In this document: in pieces, positions 1 through 14,300 of the stretch
Layout of the letters: each line of letters begins with the position of its first letter
Numbering within the stretch: the stretch's first letter is position 1
Assembly (NCBI RefSeq): GCF_037975245.1
Contig: NC_092571.1
Location: forward strand, 21,253,917-21,317,916
Length of the DNA: 64,000 nucleotides
Origin: Apostichopus japonicus
Taxonomy: Eukaryota; Echinodermata; Holothuroidea; Aspidochirotida; Stichopodidae
Direction: 5' to 3'
Program-made: the position numbers and the translations under genes
The notes under the pieces: generated by a model
Told to the model about the DNA's origin: nothing
Seen by the model: the letters and a program-made list of their open reading frames with translations, nothing else
Databases searched by the model: none

Positions 1-3000
1 GCCGATCTTTTACAGCAAGTGCCTACACGGGGAGCTGTAAGTATTAGTTAATCCACCTAATATCTCAGTCCATACAGTGGCGCGATGGCTTGGCGCACTG
101 TGCGAGCTGATGATCGAGACTCTCTTTTGCATCCGTGGTTCGAACCCCGGGTGATGACGTCTTTTACAGCAAGTGCCTACACGGGGAGCTGTAAGTATTA
201 GTTAATCCACCTAACATCTCAGTCCATACAGTGGCGCGATGGCTTGGCGCACTGTGCGAGCTGATGATCGAGACTCTCTTTTACATCCGTGGTTCGAACC
301 CCGGGTGATGACGTCTTTTACAGCAAGTGCCTACACGGGGAGCTGTAAGTATTAGTTAATCCACCTAATATCTCAGTCCATACAGTGGCGCGATGGCTTG
401 GCGCACTGTGCGAGCTGATGATCGAGACTCTCTTTTGCATCCGTGGTTCGAACCCCGGGTGATGACGTCTTTTGCCGATCTTTTACAGCAAGTGCCTACA
501 CGGGGAGCTGTAAGTATTAGTTAATCCACCTAATATCTCAGTCCATACAGTGGCGCGATGGCTTGGCGCACTGTGCGAGCTGATGATCGAGACTCTCTTT
601 TGCATCCGTGGTTCGAACCCCGGGTGATGACGTCTTTTACAGCAAGTGCCTACACGGGGAGCTGTAAGTATTAGTTAATCCACCTAATATCTCAGTCCAT
701 ACAGTGGCGCGATGGCTTGGCGCACTGTGCGAGCTGATGATCGAGACTCTCTTTTGCATCCGTGGTTCGAACCCCGGGTGATGACGTCTTTTGCCGATCT
801 TTTACAGCAAGTGCCTACACGGGGAGCTGTAAGTATTAGTTAATCCACCTAATATCTCAGTCCATACAGTGGCGCGATGGCTTGGCGCACTGTGCGAGCT
901 GATGATCGAGACTCTCTTTTGCATCCGTGGTTCGAACCCCGGGTGATGACGTCTTTTGCCGATCTTTTACAGCAAGTGCCTACACGGGGAGCTGTAAGTA
1001 TTAGTTAATCCACCTAATATCTCAGTCCATACAGTGGCGCGATGGCTTGGCGCACTGTGCGAGCTGATGATCGAGACTCTCTTTTGCATCCGTGGTTCGA
1101 ACCCCGGGTGATGACGTCTTTTGCCGATCTTTTACAGCAAGTGCCTACACGGGGAGCTGTAAGTATTAGTTAATCCACCTAATATCTCAGTCCATACAGT
1201 GCCGCGATGGCTTGGCGCACTGTGCGAGCTGATGATCGAGACTCTCTTTTGCATCCGTGGTTCGAACCCCGGGTGATGACGTCTTTTGCCGATCTTTTAC
1301 AGCAAGTGCCTACACGGGGAGCTGTAAGTATTAGTTAATCCACCTAACATCTCAGTCCATACAGTGGCGCGATGGCTTGGCGCACTGTGCGAGCTGATGA
1401 TCGAGACTCTCTTTTGCATCCGTGGTTCGAACCCCGAGTGATGACGTCTTTTGCCGATCTTTTACAGCAAGTGCCTACACGGGGAGCTGTAAGTATTAGT
1501 TAATCCACCTAATATCTCAGTCCATACAGTGGCGCGATGGCTTGGCGCACTGTGCGAGCTGATGATCGAGACTCTCTTTTGCATCCGTGGTTCGAACCCC
1601 GGGTGATGACGTCTTTTGCCGATCTTTTACAGCAAGTGCCTACACGGAGAGCTGTAAGTATTAGTTAATCCACCTAATATCTCAGTCCATACAGTGGCGC
1701 GATGGCTTGGCGCACTGTGCGAGCTGATGATCGAGACTCTCTTTTGCATCCGTGGTTCGAACCCCGGGTGATGACGTCTTTTACAGCAAGTGCCTACACG
1801 GGGAGCTGTAAGTATTAGTTAATCCACCTAACATCTCAGTCCATACAGTGGCGCGATGGCTTGGCGCACTGTGCGAGCTGATGATCGAGACTCTCTTTTG
1901 CATCCGTGGTTCGAACCCCGGGTGATGACGTCTTTTACAGCAAGTGCCTACACGGGGAGCTGTAAGTATTAGTTAATCCACCTAATATCTCAGTCCATAC
2001 AGTGGCGCGATGGCTTGGCGCACTGTGCGAGCTGATGATCGAGACTCTCTTTTGCATCCGTGGTTCGAACCCCGGGTGATGACGTCTTTTGCCGATCTTT
2101 TACAGTAAGTGCCTACACGGGGAGCTGTAAGTATTAGTTAATCCACCTAATATCTCAGTCCATACAGTGGCGCGATGGCTTGGCGCACTGTGCGAGCTGA
2201 TGATCGAGACTCTCTTTTGCATCCGTGGTTCGAACCCCGGGTGATGACGTCTTTTACAGCAAGTGCCTACACGGGGAGCTGTAAGTATTAGTTAATCCAC
2301 CTAACATCTCAGTCCATACAGTGGCGCGATGGCTTGGCGCACTGTGCGAGCTGATGATCGAGACTCTCGTTTGCATCCGTGGTTCGAACCCCGGGTGATG
2401 ACGTCTTTTGCCGATCTTTTACAGCAAGTGCCTACACGGGGAGCTGTAAGTATTAGTTAATCCACCTAATATCTCAGTCCATACAGTGGCGCGATGGCTT
2501 GGCGCACTGTGCGAGCTGATGATCGAGACTCTCTTTTGCATCCGTGGTTCGAACCCCGGGTGATGACGTCTTTTACAGCAAGTGCCTACACGGGGAGCTG
2601 TAAGTATTAGTTAATCCACCTAACATCTCTGTCCATACAGTGGCGCGATGGCTTGGCGCACTGTGCGAGCTGATGATCGAGACTCTCTTTTGCATCCGTG
2701 GTTCGAACCCCGGGTGATGACGTCTTTTACAGCAAGTGCCTACACGGGGAGCTGTAAGTATTAGTTAATCCACCTAACATCTCAGTCCATACAGTGGCGC
2801 GATGGCTTGGCGCACTGTGCGAGCTGATGATCGAGACTCTCTTTTGCATCCGTGGTTCGAACCCCGGGTGATGACGTCTTTTGCCGATCTTTTACAGCAA
2901 GTGCCTACACGGGGAGCTGTAAGTATTAGTTAATCCACCTAATATCTCTGTCCATACAGTGGCGCGATGGCTTGGCGCACTGTGCGAGCTGATGATCGAG

Positions 3001-3531
3001 ACTCTCTTTTGCATCCGTGGTTCGAACCCCGGGTGATGACGTCTTTTACAGCAAGTGCCTACACGGGGAGCTGTAAGTATTAGTTAATCCACCTAACATC
3101 TCAGTCCATACAGTGGCGCGATGGCTTGGCGCACTGTGCGAGCTGATGATCGAGACTCTCTTTTGCATCCGTGGTTCGAACCCCGGGTGATGACGTCTTT
3201 TGCCGATCTTTTACAGCAAGTGCCTACACGGGGAGCTGTAAGTATTAGTTAATCCACCTAATATCTCAGTCCATACAGTGGCGCGATGGCTTGGCGCACT
3301 GTGCGAGCTGATGATCGAGACTCTCTTTTGCATCCGTGGTTCGAACCCCGGGTGATGACGTCTTTTGCCGATCTTTTACAGCAAGTGCCTACACGGGGAG
3401 CTGTAAGTATTAGTTAATCCACCTAATATCTCAGTCCATACAGTGGCGCGATGGCTTGGCGCACTGTGCGAGCTGATGATCGAGACTCTCTTTTGCATCG
3501 GTGGTTCGAACCCCGGGTGATGACGTCTTTT
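1..3531 (+). repeat. Segmental duplication D1, left copy
   Basis: At least 22 consecutive monomers match 4324-7854 unit for unit in L/S order, T/C state and private SNPs. Marker pairs at 1201/5524 (GCCGCG), 1437/5760 (CCCGAG), 1648/5971 (CGGAGA), 2106/6429 (ACAGTAAG) and 2369/6692 (internal T4 broken) are all exactly 4323 bp apart. Divergence appears at 3500 (private G) and at the 3532 junction, which is S here and L in the partner. The copy may extend left of the window. Confidence 0.93.
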
Positions 3532-4323
3532 ACAGCAAGTGCCTACACGGGGAGCTGTAAGTATTAGTTAATCCACCTAATATCTCAGTCCATACAGTGG
3601 CGCGATGGCTTGGCGCACTGTGCGAGCTGATGATCGAGACTCTCGTTTGCATCCGTGGTTCGAACCCCGGGTGATGACGTCTTTTGCCGATCTTTTACAG
3701 CAAGTGCCTACACGGGGAGCTGTAAGTATTAGTTAATCCACCTAATATCTCAGTCCATACAGTGGCGCGATGGCTTGGCGCACTGTGCGAGCTGATGATC
3801 GAGACTCTCTTTTGCATCCGTGGTTCGAACCCCGGGTGATGACGTCTTTTACAGCAAGTGCCTACACGGGGAGCTGTAAGTATTAGTTAATCCACCTAAC
3901 ATCTCAGTCCATACAGTGGCGCGATGGCTTGGCGCACTGTGCGAGCTGATGATCGAGACTCTCGTTTGCATCCGTGGTTCGAACCCCGGGTGATGACGTC
4001 TTTTGCCGATCTTTTACAGCAAGTGCCTACACGGGGAGCTGTAAGTATTAGTTAATCCACCTAATATCTCAGTCCATACAGTGGCGCGATGGCTTGGCGC
4101 ACTGTGCGAGCTGATGATCGAGACTCTCTTTTGCATCCGTGGTTCGAACCCCGGGTGATGACGTCTTTTACAGCAAGTGCCTACACGGGGAGCTGTAAGT
4201 ATTAGTTAATCCACCTAACATCTCTGTCCATACAGTGGCGCGATGGCTTGGCGCACTGTGCGAGCTGATGATCGAGACTCTCTTTTGCATCCGTGGTTCG
4301 AACCCCGGGTGATGACGTCTTTT

Positions 4324-7300
4324 GCCGATCTTTTACAGCAAGTGCCTACACGGGGAGCTGTAAGTATTAGTTAATCCACCTAATATCTCAGTCCATACAG
4401 TGGCGCGATGGCTTGGCGCACTGTGCGAGCTGATGATCGAGACTCTCTTTTGCATCCGTGGTTCGAACCCCGGGTGATGACGTCTTTTACAGCAAGTGCC
4501 TACACGGGGAGCTGTAAGTATTAGTTAATCCACCTAACATCTCAGTCCATACAGTGGCGCGATGGCTTGGCGCACTGTGCGAGCTGATGATCGAGACTCT
4601 CTTTTACATCCGTGGTTCGAACCCCGGGTGATGACGTCTTTTACAGCAAGTGCCTACACGGGGAGCTGTAAGTATTAGTTAATCCACCTAATATCTCAGT
4701 CCATACAGTGGCGCGATGGCTTGGCGCACTGTGCGAGCTGATGATCGAGACTCTCTTTTGCATCCGTGGTTCGAACCCCGGGTGATGACGTCTTTTGCCG
4801 ATCTTTTACAGCAAGTGCCTACACGGGGAGCTGTAAGTATTAGTTAATCCACCTAATATCTCAGTCCATACAGTGGCGCGATGGCTTGGCGCACTGTGCG
4901 AGCTGATGATCGAGACTCTCTTTTGCATCCGTGGTTCGAACCCCGGGTGATGACGTCTTTTACAGCAAGTGCCTACACGGGGAGCTGTAAGTATTAGTTA
5001 ATCCACCTAATATCTCAGTCCATACAGTGGCGCGATGGCTTGGCGCACTGTGCGAGCTGATGATCGAGACTCTCTTTTGCATCCGTGGTTCGAACCCCGG
5101 GTGATGACGTCTTTTGCCGATCTTTTACAGCAAGTGCCTACACGGGGAGCTGTAAGTATTAGTTAATCCACCTAATATCTCAGTCCATACAGTGGCGCGA
5201 TGGCTTGGCGCACTGTGCGAGCTGATGATCGAGACTCTCTTTTGCATCCGTGGTTCGAACCCCGGGTGATGACGTCTTTTGCCGATCTTTTACAGCAAGT
5301 GCCTACACGGGGAGCTGTAAGTATTAGTTAATCCACCTAATATCTCAGTCCATACAGTGGCGCGATGGCTTGGCGCACTGTGCGAGCTGATGATCGAGAC
5401 TCTCTTTTGCATCCGTGGTTCGAACCCCGGGTGATGACGTCTTTTGCCGATCTTTTACAGCAAGTGCCTACACGGGGAGCTGTAAGTATTAGTTAATCCA
5501 CCTAATATCTCAGTCCATACAGTGCCGCGATGGCTTGGCGCACTGTGCGAGCTGATGATCGAGACTCTCTTTTGCATCCGTGGTTCGAACCCCGGGTGAT
5601 GACGTCTTTTGCCGATCTTTTACAGCAAGTGCCTACACGGGGAGCTGTAAGTATTAGTTAATCCACCTAACATCTCAGTCCATACAGTGGCGCGATGGCT
5701 TGGCGCACTGTGCGAGCTGATGATCGAGACTCTCTTTTGCATCCGTGGTTCGAACCCCGAGTGATGACGTCTTTTGCCGATCTTTTACAGCAAGTGCCTA
5801 CACGGGGAGCTGTAAGTATTAGTTAATCCACCTAATATCTCAGTCCATACAGTGGCGCGATGGCTTGGCGCACTGTGCGAGCTGATGATCGAGACTCTCT
5901 TTTGCATCCGTGGTTCGAACCCCGGGTGATGACGTCTTTTGCCGATCTTTTACAGCAAGTGCCTACACGGAGAGCTGTAAGTATTAGTTAATCCACCTAA
6001 TATCTCAGTCCATACAGTGGCGCGATGGCTTGGCGCACTGTGCGAGCTGATGATCGAGACTCTCTTTTGCATCCGTGGTTCGAACCCCGGGTGATGACGT
6101 CTTTTACAGCAAGTGCCTACACGGGGAGCTGTAAGTATTAGTTAATCCACCTAACATCTCAGTCCATACAGTGGCGCGATGGCTTGGCGCACTGTGCGAG
6201 CTGATGATCGAGACTCTCTTTTGCATCCGTGGTTCGAACCCCGGGTGATGACGTCTTTTACAGCAAGTGCCTACACGGGGAGCTGTAAGTATTAGTTAAT
6301 CCACCTAATATCTCAGTCCATACAGTGGCGCGATGGCTTGGCGCACTGTGCGAGCTGATGATCGAGACTCTCTTTTGCATCCGTGGTTCGAACCCCGGGT
6401 GATGACGTCTTTTGCCGATCTTTTACAGTAAGTGCCTACACGGGGAGCTGTAAGTATTAGTTAATCCACCTAATATCTCAGTCCATACAGTGGCGCGATG
6501 GCTTGGCGCACTGTGCGAGCTGATGATCGAGACTCTCTTTTGCATCCGTGGTTCGAACCCCGGGTGATGACGTCTTTTACAGCAAGTGCCTACACGGGGA
6601 GCTGTAAGTATTAGTTAATCCACCTAACATCTCAGTCCATACAGTGGCGCGATGGCTTGGCGCACTGTGCGAGCTGATGATCGAGACTCTCGTTTGCATC
6701 CGTGGTTCGAACCCCGGGTGATGACGTCTTTTGCCGATCTTTTACAGCAAGTGCCTACACGGGGAGCTGTAAGTATTAGTTAATCCACCTAATATCTCAG
6801 TCCATACAGTGGCGCGATGGCTTGGCGCACTGTGCGAGCTGATGATCGAGACTCTCTTTTGCATCCGTGGTTCGAACCCCGGGTGATGACGTCTTTTACA
6901 GCAAGTGCCTACACGGGGAGCTGTAAGTATTAGTTAATCCACCTAACATCTCTGTCCATACAGTGGCGCGATGGCTTGGCGCACTGTGCGAGCTGATGAT
7001 CGAGACTCTCTTTTGCATCCGTGGTTCGAACCCCGGGTGATGACGTCTTTTACAGCAAGTGCCTACACGGGGAGCTGTAAGTATTAGTTAATCCACCTAA
7101 CATCTCAGTCCATACAGTGGCGCGATGGCTTGGCGCACTGTGCGAGCTGATGATCGAGACTCTCTTTTGCATCCGTGGTTCGAACCCCGGGTGATGACGT
7201 CTTTTGCCGATCTTTTACAGCAAGTGCCTACACGGGGAGCTGTAAGTATTAGTTAATCCACCTAATATCTCTGTCCATACAGTGGCGCGATGGCTTGGCG

Positions 7301-7854
7301 CACTGTGCGAGCTGATGATCGAGACTCTCTTTTGCATCCGTGGTTCGAACCCCGGGTGATGACGTCTTTTACAGCAAGTGCCTACACGGGGAGCTGTAAG
7401 TATTAGTTAATCCACCTAACATCTCAGTCCATACAGTGGCGCGATGGCTTGGCGCACTGTGCGAGCTGATGATCGAGACCCTCTTTTGCATCCGTGGTTC
7501 GAACCCCGGGTGATGACGTCTTTTGCCGATCTTTTACAGCAAGTGCCTACACGGGGAGCTGTAAGTATTAGTTAATCCACCTAATATCTCAGTCCATACA
7601 GTGGCGCGATGGCTTGGCGCACTGTGCGAGCTGATGATCGAGACTCTCTTTTGCATCCGTGGTTCGAACCCCGGGTGATGACGTCTTTTGCCGATCTTTT
7701 ACAGCAAGTGCCTACACGGGGAGCTGTAAGTATTAGTTAATCCACCTAATATCTCAGTCCATACAGTGGCGCGATGGCTTGGCGCACTGTGCGAGCTGAT
7801 GATCGAGACTCTCTTTTGCATCCGTGGTTCGAACCCCGGGTGATGACGTCTTTT
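4324..7854 (+). repeat. Segmental duplication D1, right copy
   Basis: Partner of 1-3531 at an offset of 4323 bp (27 monomers: 15 L and 12 S). One private change is visible near 7480 (GAGACCCTC). Its right end is at 7854/7855, where an L junction replaces the S junction of the left copy. Confidence 0.93.
6106..6952 (+). repeat. Segmental duplication D2, left copy
   Basis: Units S-C, S-T, L-T (with ACAGTAAG), S-C (internal T4 broken), L-T and part of the next S-C recur 1914 bp downstream at 8020-8866. The markers are 6429/8343 and 6692/8606. The match ends by 6953, where CTCTGTCC is private to this copy, and begins after the preceding unit, whose CGGAGA variant is absent from the partner. Confidence 0.85.
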
Positions 7855-8019
7855 GCCGATCTTTTACAGCAAGTGCCTACACGGGGAGCTGTAAGTATTA
7901 GTTAATCCACCTAATATCTCAGTCCATACAGTGGCGCGATGGCTTGGCGCACTGTGCGAGCTGATGATCGAGACTCTCTTTTGCATCCGTGGTTCGAACC
8001 CCGGGTGATGACGTCTTTT

Positions 8020-8866
8020 ACAGCAAGTGCCTACACGGGGAGCTGTAAGTATTAGTTAATCCACCTAACATCTCAGTCCATACAGTGGCGCGATGGCTTG
8101 GCGCACTGTGCGAGCTGATGATCGAGACTCTCTTTTGCATCCGTGGTTCGAACCCCGGGTGATGACGTCTTTTACAGCAAGTGCCTACACGGGGAGCTGT
8201 AAGTATTAGTTAATCCACCTAATATCTCAGTCCATACAGTGGCGCGATGGCTTGGCGCACTGTGCGAGCTGATGATCGAGACTCTCTTTTGCATCCGTGG
8301 TTCGAACCCCGGGTGATGACGTCTTTTGCCGATCTTTTACAGTAAGTGCCTACACGGGGAGCTGTAAGTATTAGTTAATCCACCTAATATCTCAGTCCAT
8401 ACAGTGGCGCGATGGCTTGGCGCACTGTGCGAGCTGATGATCGAGACTCTCTTTTGCATCCGTGGTTCGAACCCCGGGTGATGACGTCTTTTACAGCAAG
8501 TGCCTACACGGGGAGCTGTAAGTATTAGTTAATCCACCTAACATCTCAGTCCATACAGTGGCGCGATGGCTTGGCGCACTGTGCGAGCTGATGATCGAGA
8601 CTCTCGTTTGCATCCGTGGTTCGAACCCCGGGTGATGACGTCTTTTGCCGATCTTTTACAGCAAGTGCCTACACGGGGAGCTGTAAGTATTAGTTAATCC
8701 ACCTAATATCTCAGTCCATACAGTGGCGCGATGGCTTGGCGCACTGTGCGAGCTGATGATCGAGACTCTCTTTTGCATCCGTGGTTCGAACCCCGGGTGA
8801 TGACGTCTTTTACAGCAAGTGCCTACACGGGGAGCTGTAAGTATTAGTTAATCCACCTAACATCTC
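8020..8866 (+). repeat. Segmental duplication D2, right copy
   Basis: Third occurrence in the window of the ACAGTAAG plus broken-T4 unit pair, 1914 bp (12 monomers: six L, six S) after the D1 right copy. It shows that part of D1 was copied again after or during the 4323-bp event. Confidence 0.85.
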
Positions 8867-10087
8867 AGTCCATACAGTGGCGCGATGGCTTGGCGCACTG
8901 TGCGAGCTGATGATCGAGACTCTCTTTTGCATCCGTGGTTCGAACCCCGGGTGATGACGTCTTTTGCCGATCTTTTACAGCAAGTGCCTACACGGGGAGC
9001 TGTAAGTATTAGTTAATCCACCTAATATCTCAGTCCATACAGTGGCGCGATGGCTTGGCGCACTGTGCGAGCTGATGATCGAGACTCTCTTTTGCATCCG
9101 TGGTTCGAACCCCGGGTGATGACGTCTTTTACAGCAAGTGCCTACACGGGGAGCTGTAAGTATTAGTTAATCCACCTAATATCTCAGTCCATACAGTGGC
9201 GCGATGGCTTGGCGCACTGTGCGAGCTGATGATCGAGACTCTCTTTTGCATCCGTGGTTCGAACCCCGGGTGATGACGTCTTTTGCCGATCTTTTACAGC
9301 AAGTGCCTACACGGGGAGCTGTAAGTATTAGTTAATCCACCTAATATCTCAGTCCATACAGTGGCGCGATGGCTTGGCGCACTGTGCGAGCTGATGATCG
9401 AGACTCTCTTTTGCATCCGTGGTTCGAACCCCGGGTGATGACGTCTTTTGCCGATCTTTTACAGCAAGTGCCTACACGGGGAGCTGTAAGTATTAGTTAA
9501 TCCACCTAATATCGCAGTCCATACAGTGGCGCGATGGCTTGGCGCACTGTGCGAGCTGATGATCGAGACTCTCTTTTGCATCCGTGGTTCGAACCCCGGG
9601 TGATGACGTCTTTTACAGCAAGTGCCTACACGGGGAGCTGTAAGTATTAGTTAATCCACCTAACATCTTAGTCCATACAGTGGCGCGATGGCTTGGCGCA
9701 CTGTGCGAGCTGATGATCGAGACTCTCTTTTGCATCCGTGGTTCGAACCCCGGGTGATGACGTCTTTTACAGCAAGTGCCTACACGGGGAGCTGTAAGTA
9801 TTAGTTAATCCACCTAATATCTCAGTCCATACAGTGGCGCGATGGCTTGGCGCACTGTGCGAGCTGATGATCGAGACTCTCTTTTGCATCCGTGGTTCGA
9901 ACCCCGGGTGATGACGTCTTTTGCCGATCTTTTACAGCAAGTGCCTACACGGGGAGCTGTAAGTATTAGTTAATCCACCTAATATCTCAGTCCATACAGT
10001 GGCGCGATGGCTTGGCGCACTGTGCGAGCTGATGATCGAGACTCTCTTTTGCATCCGTGGTTCGAACCCCGGGTGATGACGTCTTTT

Positions 10088-10241
10088 ACAGCAAGTGCCT
10101 ACACGGGGAGCTGTAAGTATTAGTTAATCCACCTAACATCTCAGTCCATACAGTGGCGCGATGGCTTGGCGCACTGTGCGAGCTGATGATCGAGACTCTC
10201 TTTTGCATCCGTGGTTCGAACCCCGGGTGATGACGTCTTTT
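10088..10241 (+). repeat. Representative short monomer (S, 154 bp, C-type)
   Basis: Starts at ACAG directly after the preceding TCTTTT. It differs from the long form by absence of the 11-bp GCCGATCTTTT, and here carries C at the position equal to 61 of the long unit. In the long form the junction reads TCTTTT, five bases, TCTTTT, so the short form is exactly what deletion between these 6-bp direct repeats would give. The A box, B box, internal T4 and one terminal T4 remain, but the second T4 is lost. There are 129 such units, all before the gap. Confidence 0.95.
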
Positions 10242-11363
10242 GCCGATCTTTTACAGCAAGTGCCTACACGGGGAGCTGTAAGTATTAGTTAATCCACCTA
10301 ACATCTCAGTCCATACAGTGGCGCGATGGCTTGGCGCACTGTGCGAGCTGATGATCGAGACTCTCTTTTGCATCCGTGGTTCGAACCCCGGGTGATGACG
10401 TCTTTTACAGCAAGTGCCTACACGGGGAGCTGTAAGTATTAGTTAATCCACCTAATATCTCAGTCCATACAGTGGCGCGATGGCTTGGCGCACTGTGCGA
10501 GCTGATGATCGAGACTCTCTTTTGCATCCGTGGTTCGAACCCCGGGTGATGACGTCTTTTGCCGATCTTTTACAGCAAGTGCCTACACGGGGAGCTGTAA
10601 GTATTAGTTAATCCACCTAATATCTCAGTCCATACAGTGGCGCGATGGCTTGGCGCACTGTGCGAGCTGATGATCGAGACTCTCTTTTGCATCCGTGGTT
10701 CGAACCCCGGGTGATGACGTCTTTTACAGCAAGTGCCTACACGGGGAGCTGTAAGTATTAGTTAATCCACCTAACATCTCAGTCCATACAGTGGCGCGAT
10801 GGCTTGGCGCACTGTGCGAGCTGATGATCGAGACTCTCTTTTGCATCCGTGGTTCGAACCCCGGGTGATGACGTCTTTTGCCGATCTTTTACAGCAAGTG
10901 CCTACACGGGGAGCTGTAAGTATTAGTTAATCCACCTAACATCTCAGTCCATACAGTGGCGCGATGGCTTGGCGCACTGTGCGAGCTGATGATCGAGACT
11001 CTCTTTTGCATCCGTGGTTCGAACCCCGGGTGATGACGTCTTTTACAGCAAGTGCCTACACGGGGACCTGTAAGTATTAGTTAATCCACCTAATATCTCA
11101 GTCCATACAGTGGCGCGATGGCTTGGCGCACTGTGCGAGCTGATGATCGAGACTCTCTTTTGCATCCGTGGTTCGAACCCCGGGTGATGACGTCTTTTGC
11201 CGATCTTTTACAGCAAGTGCCTACACGGGGAGCTGTAAGTATTAGTTAATCCACCTAATATCTCAGTCCATACAGTGGCGCGATGGCTTGGCGCACTGTG
11301 CGAGCTGATGATCGAGACTCTCTTTTGCATCCGTGGTTCGAACCCCGGGTGATGACGTCTTTT
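10088..11363 (+). repeat. Two 638-bp tetramers [S-C][L-C][S-T][L-T]
   Basis: Two consecutive higher-order units, starting at 10088 and 10726. They are the first clear pair of this grammar in the window. A further consecutive pair of the same type is at 19229-20504. Confidence 0.85.
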
Positions 11364-14300
11364 GCCGATCTTTTACAGCAAGTGCCTACACGGGGAGCTG
11401 TAAGTATTAGTTAATCCACCTAATATCTCAGTCCATACAGTGGCGCGATGGCTTGGCGCACTGTGCGAGCTGATGATCGAGACTCTCTTTTGCATCCGTG
11501 GTTCGAACCCCGGGTGATGACGTCTTTTACAGCAAGTGCCTACACGGGGAGCTGTAAGTATTAGTTAATCCACCTAACATCTCAGTCCATACAGTGGCGC
11601 GATGGCTTGGCGCACTGTGCGAGCTGATGATCGAGACTCTCTTTTGCATCCGTGGTTCGAACCCCGGGTGATGACGTCTTTTGCCGATCTTTTACAGCAA
11701 GTGCCTACACGGGGAGCTGTAAGTATTAGTTAATCCACCTAATATCTCAGTCCATACAGTGGCGCGATGGCTTGGCGCACTGTGCGAGCTGATGATCGAG
11801 ACTCTCTTTTGCATCCGTGGTTCGAACCCCGGGTGATGACGTCTTTTACAGCAAGTGCCTACACGGGGACCTGTAAGTATTAGTTAATCCACCTAATATC
11901 TCAGTCCATACAGTGGCGCGATGGCTTGGCGCACTGTGCGAGCTGATGATCGAGACTCTCTTTTGCATCCGTGGTTCGAACCCCGGGTGATGACGTCTTT
12001 TGCCGATCTTTTACAGCAAGTGCCTACACGGGGAGCTGTAAGTATTAGTTAATCCACCTAATATCTCAGTCCATACAGTGGCGCGATGGCTTGGCGCACT
12101 GTGCGAGCTGATGATCGAGACTCTCTTTTGCATCCGTGGTTCGAACCCCGGGTGATGACGTCTTTTGCCGATTCTTTACAGCAAGTGCCTACACGGGGAG
12201 CTGTAAGTATTAGTTAATCCACCTAATATCTCAGTCCATACAGTGGCGCGATGGCTTGGCGCACTGTGCGAGCTGATGATCGAGACTCTCTTTTGCATCC
12301 GTGGTTCGAACCCCGGGTGATGACGTCTTTTGCCGATCTTTTACAGCAAGTGCCTACACGGGGAGCTGTAAGTATTAGTTAATCCACCTAATATCTCAGT
12401 CCATACAGTGGCGCGATGGCTTGGCGCACTGTGCGAGCTGATGATCGAGACTCTCTTTTGCATCCGTGGTTCGAACCCCGGGTGATGACGTCTTTTGCCG
12501 ATCTTTTAAAGCAAGTGCCTACACGGGGAGCTGTAAGTATTAGTTAATCCACCTAATATCTCAGTCCATACAGTGGCGCGATGGCTTGGCGCACTGTGCG
12601 AGCTGATGATCGAGACTCTCTTTTGCATCCGTGGTTCGAACCCCGGGTGATGACGTCTTTTACAGCAAGTGCCTACACGGGGAGCTGTAAGTATTAGTTA
12701 ATCCACCTAACATCTCAGTCCATACAGTGGCGCGATGGCTTGGCGCACTGTGCGAGCTGATGATCGAGACTCTCTTTTGCATCCGTTGTTCGAACCCCGG
12801 GTGATGACGTCTTTTGCCGATCTTTTACAGCAAGTGCCTACACGGGGAGCTGTAAGTATTAGTTAATCCACCTAACATCTCAGTCCATACAGTGGCGCGA
12901 TGGCTTGGCGCACTGTGCGAGCTGATGATCGAGACTCTCTTTTGCATCCGTGGTTCGAACCCCGGGTGATGACGTCTTTTACAGCAAGTGCCTACACGGG
13001 GACCTGTAAGTATTAGTTAATCCACCTAATATCTCAGTCCATACAGTGGCGCGATGGCTTGGCGCACTGTGCGAGCTGATGATCGAGACTCTCTTTTGCA
13101 TCCGTGGTTCGAACCCCGGGTGATGACGTCTTTTGCCGATCTTTTACAGCAAGTGCCTACACGGGGAGCTGTAAGTATTAGTTAATCCACCTAATATCTC
13201 AGTCCATACAGTGGCGCGATGGCTTGGCGCACTGTGCGAGCTGATGATCGAGACTCTCTTTTGCATCCGTGGTTCGAACCCCGGGTGATGACGTCTTTTG
13301 CCGATCTTTTACAGCAAGTGCCTACACGGGGAGCTGTAAGTATTAGTTAATCCACCTAATATCTCAGTCCATACAGTGGCGCGATGGCTTGGCGCACTGT
13401 GCGAGCTGATGATCGAGACTCTCTTTTGCATCCGTGGTTCGAACCCCGGGTGATGACGTCTTTTACAGCAAGTGCCTACACGGGGAGCTGTAAGTATTAG
13501 TTAATCCACCTAACATCTCAGTCCATACAGTGGCGCGATGGCTTGGCGCACTGTGCGAGCTGATGATCGAGACTCTCTTTTGCATCCGTGGTTCGAACCC
13601 CGGGTGATGACGTCTTTTGCCGATCTTTTACAGCAAGTGCCTACACGGGGAGCTGTAAGTATTAGTTAATCCACCTAATATCTCAGTCCATACAGTGGCG
13701 CGATGGCTTGGCGCACTGTGCGAGCTGATGATCGAGACTCTCTTTTGCATCCGTGGTTCGAACCCCGGGTGATGACGTCTTTTGCCGATCTTTTAAAGCA
13801 AGTGCCTACACGGGGAGCTGTAAGTATTAGTTAATCCACCTAATATCTCAGTCCATACAGTGGCGCGATGGCTTGGCGCACTGTGCGAGCTGATGATCGA
13901 GACTCTCTTTTGCATCCGTGGTTCGAACCCCGGGTGATGACGTCTTTTACAGCAAGTGCCTACACGGGGAGCTGTAAGTATTAGTTAATCCACCTAACAT
14001 CTCAGTCCATACAGTGGCGCGATGGCTTGGCGCACTGTGCGAGCTGATGATCGAGACTCTCTTTTGCATCCGTGGTTCGAACCCCGGGTGATGACGTCTT
14101 TTACAGCAAGTGCCTACACGGGGAGCTGTAAGTATTAGTTAATCCACCTAATATCTCAGTCCATACAGTGGCGCGATGGCTTGGCGCACTGTGCGAGCTG
14201 ATGATCGAGACTCTCTTTTGCATCCGTGGTTCGAACCCCGGGTGATGACGTCTTTTGCCGATCTTTTACAGCAAGTGCCTTCACGGGGAGCTGTAAGTAT

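Noticed and set aside
12171-12178. GCCGATTCTTT junction as a distinct third junction class
   Set aside because: It has the same length as the long form with two adjacent base changes in one unit only; a private mutation.
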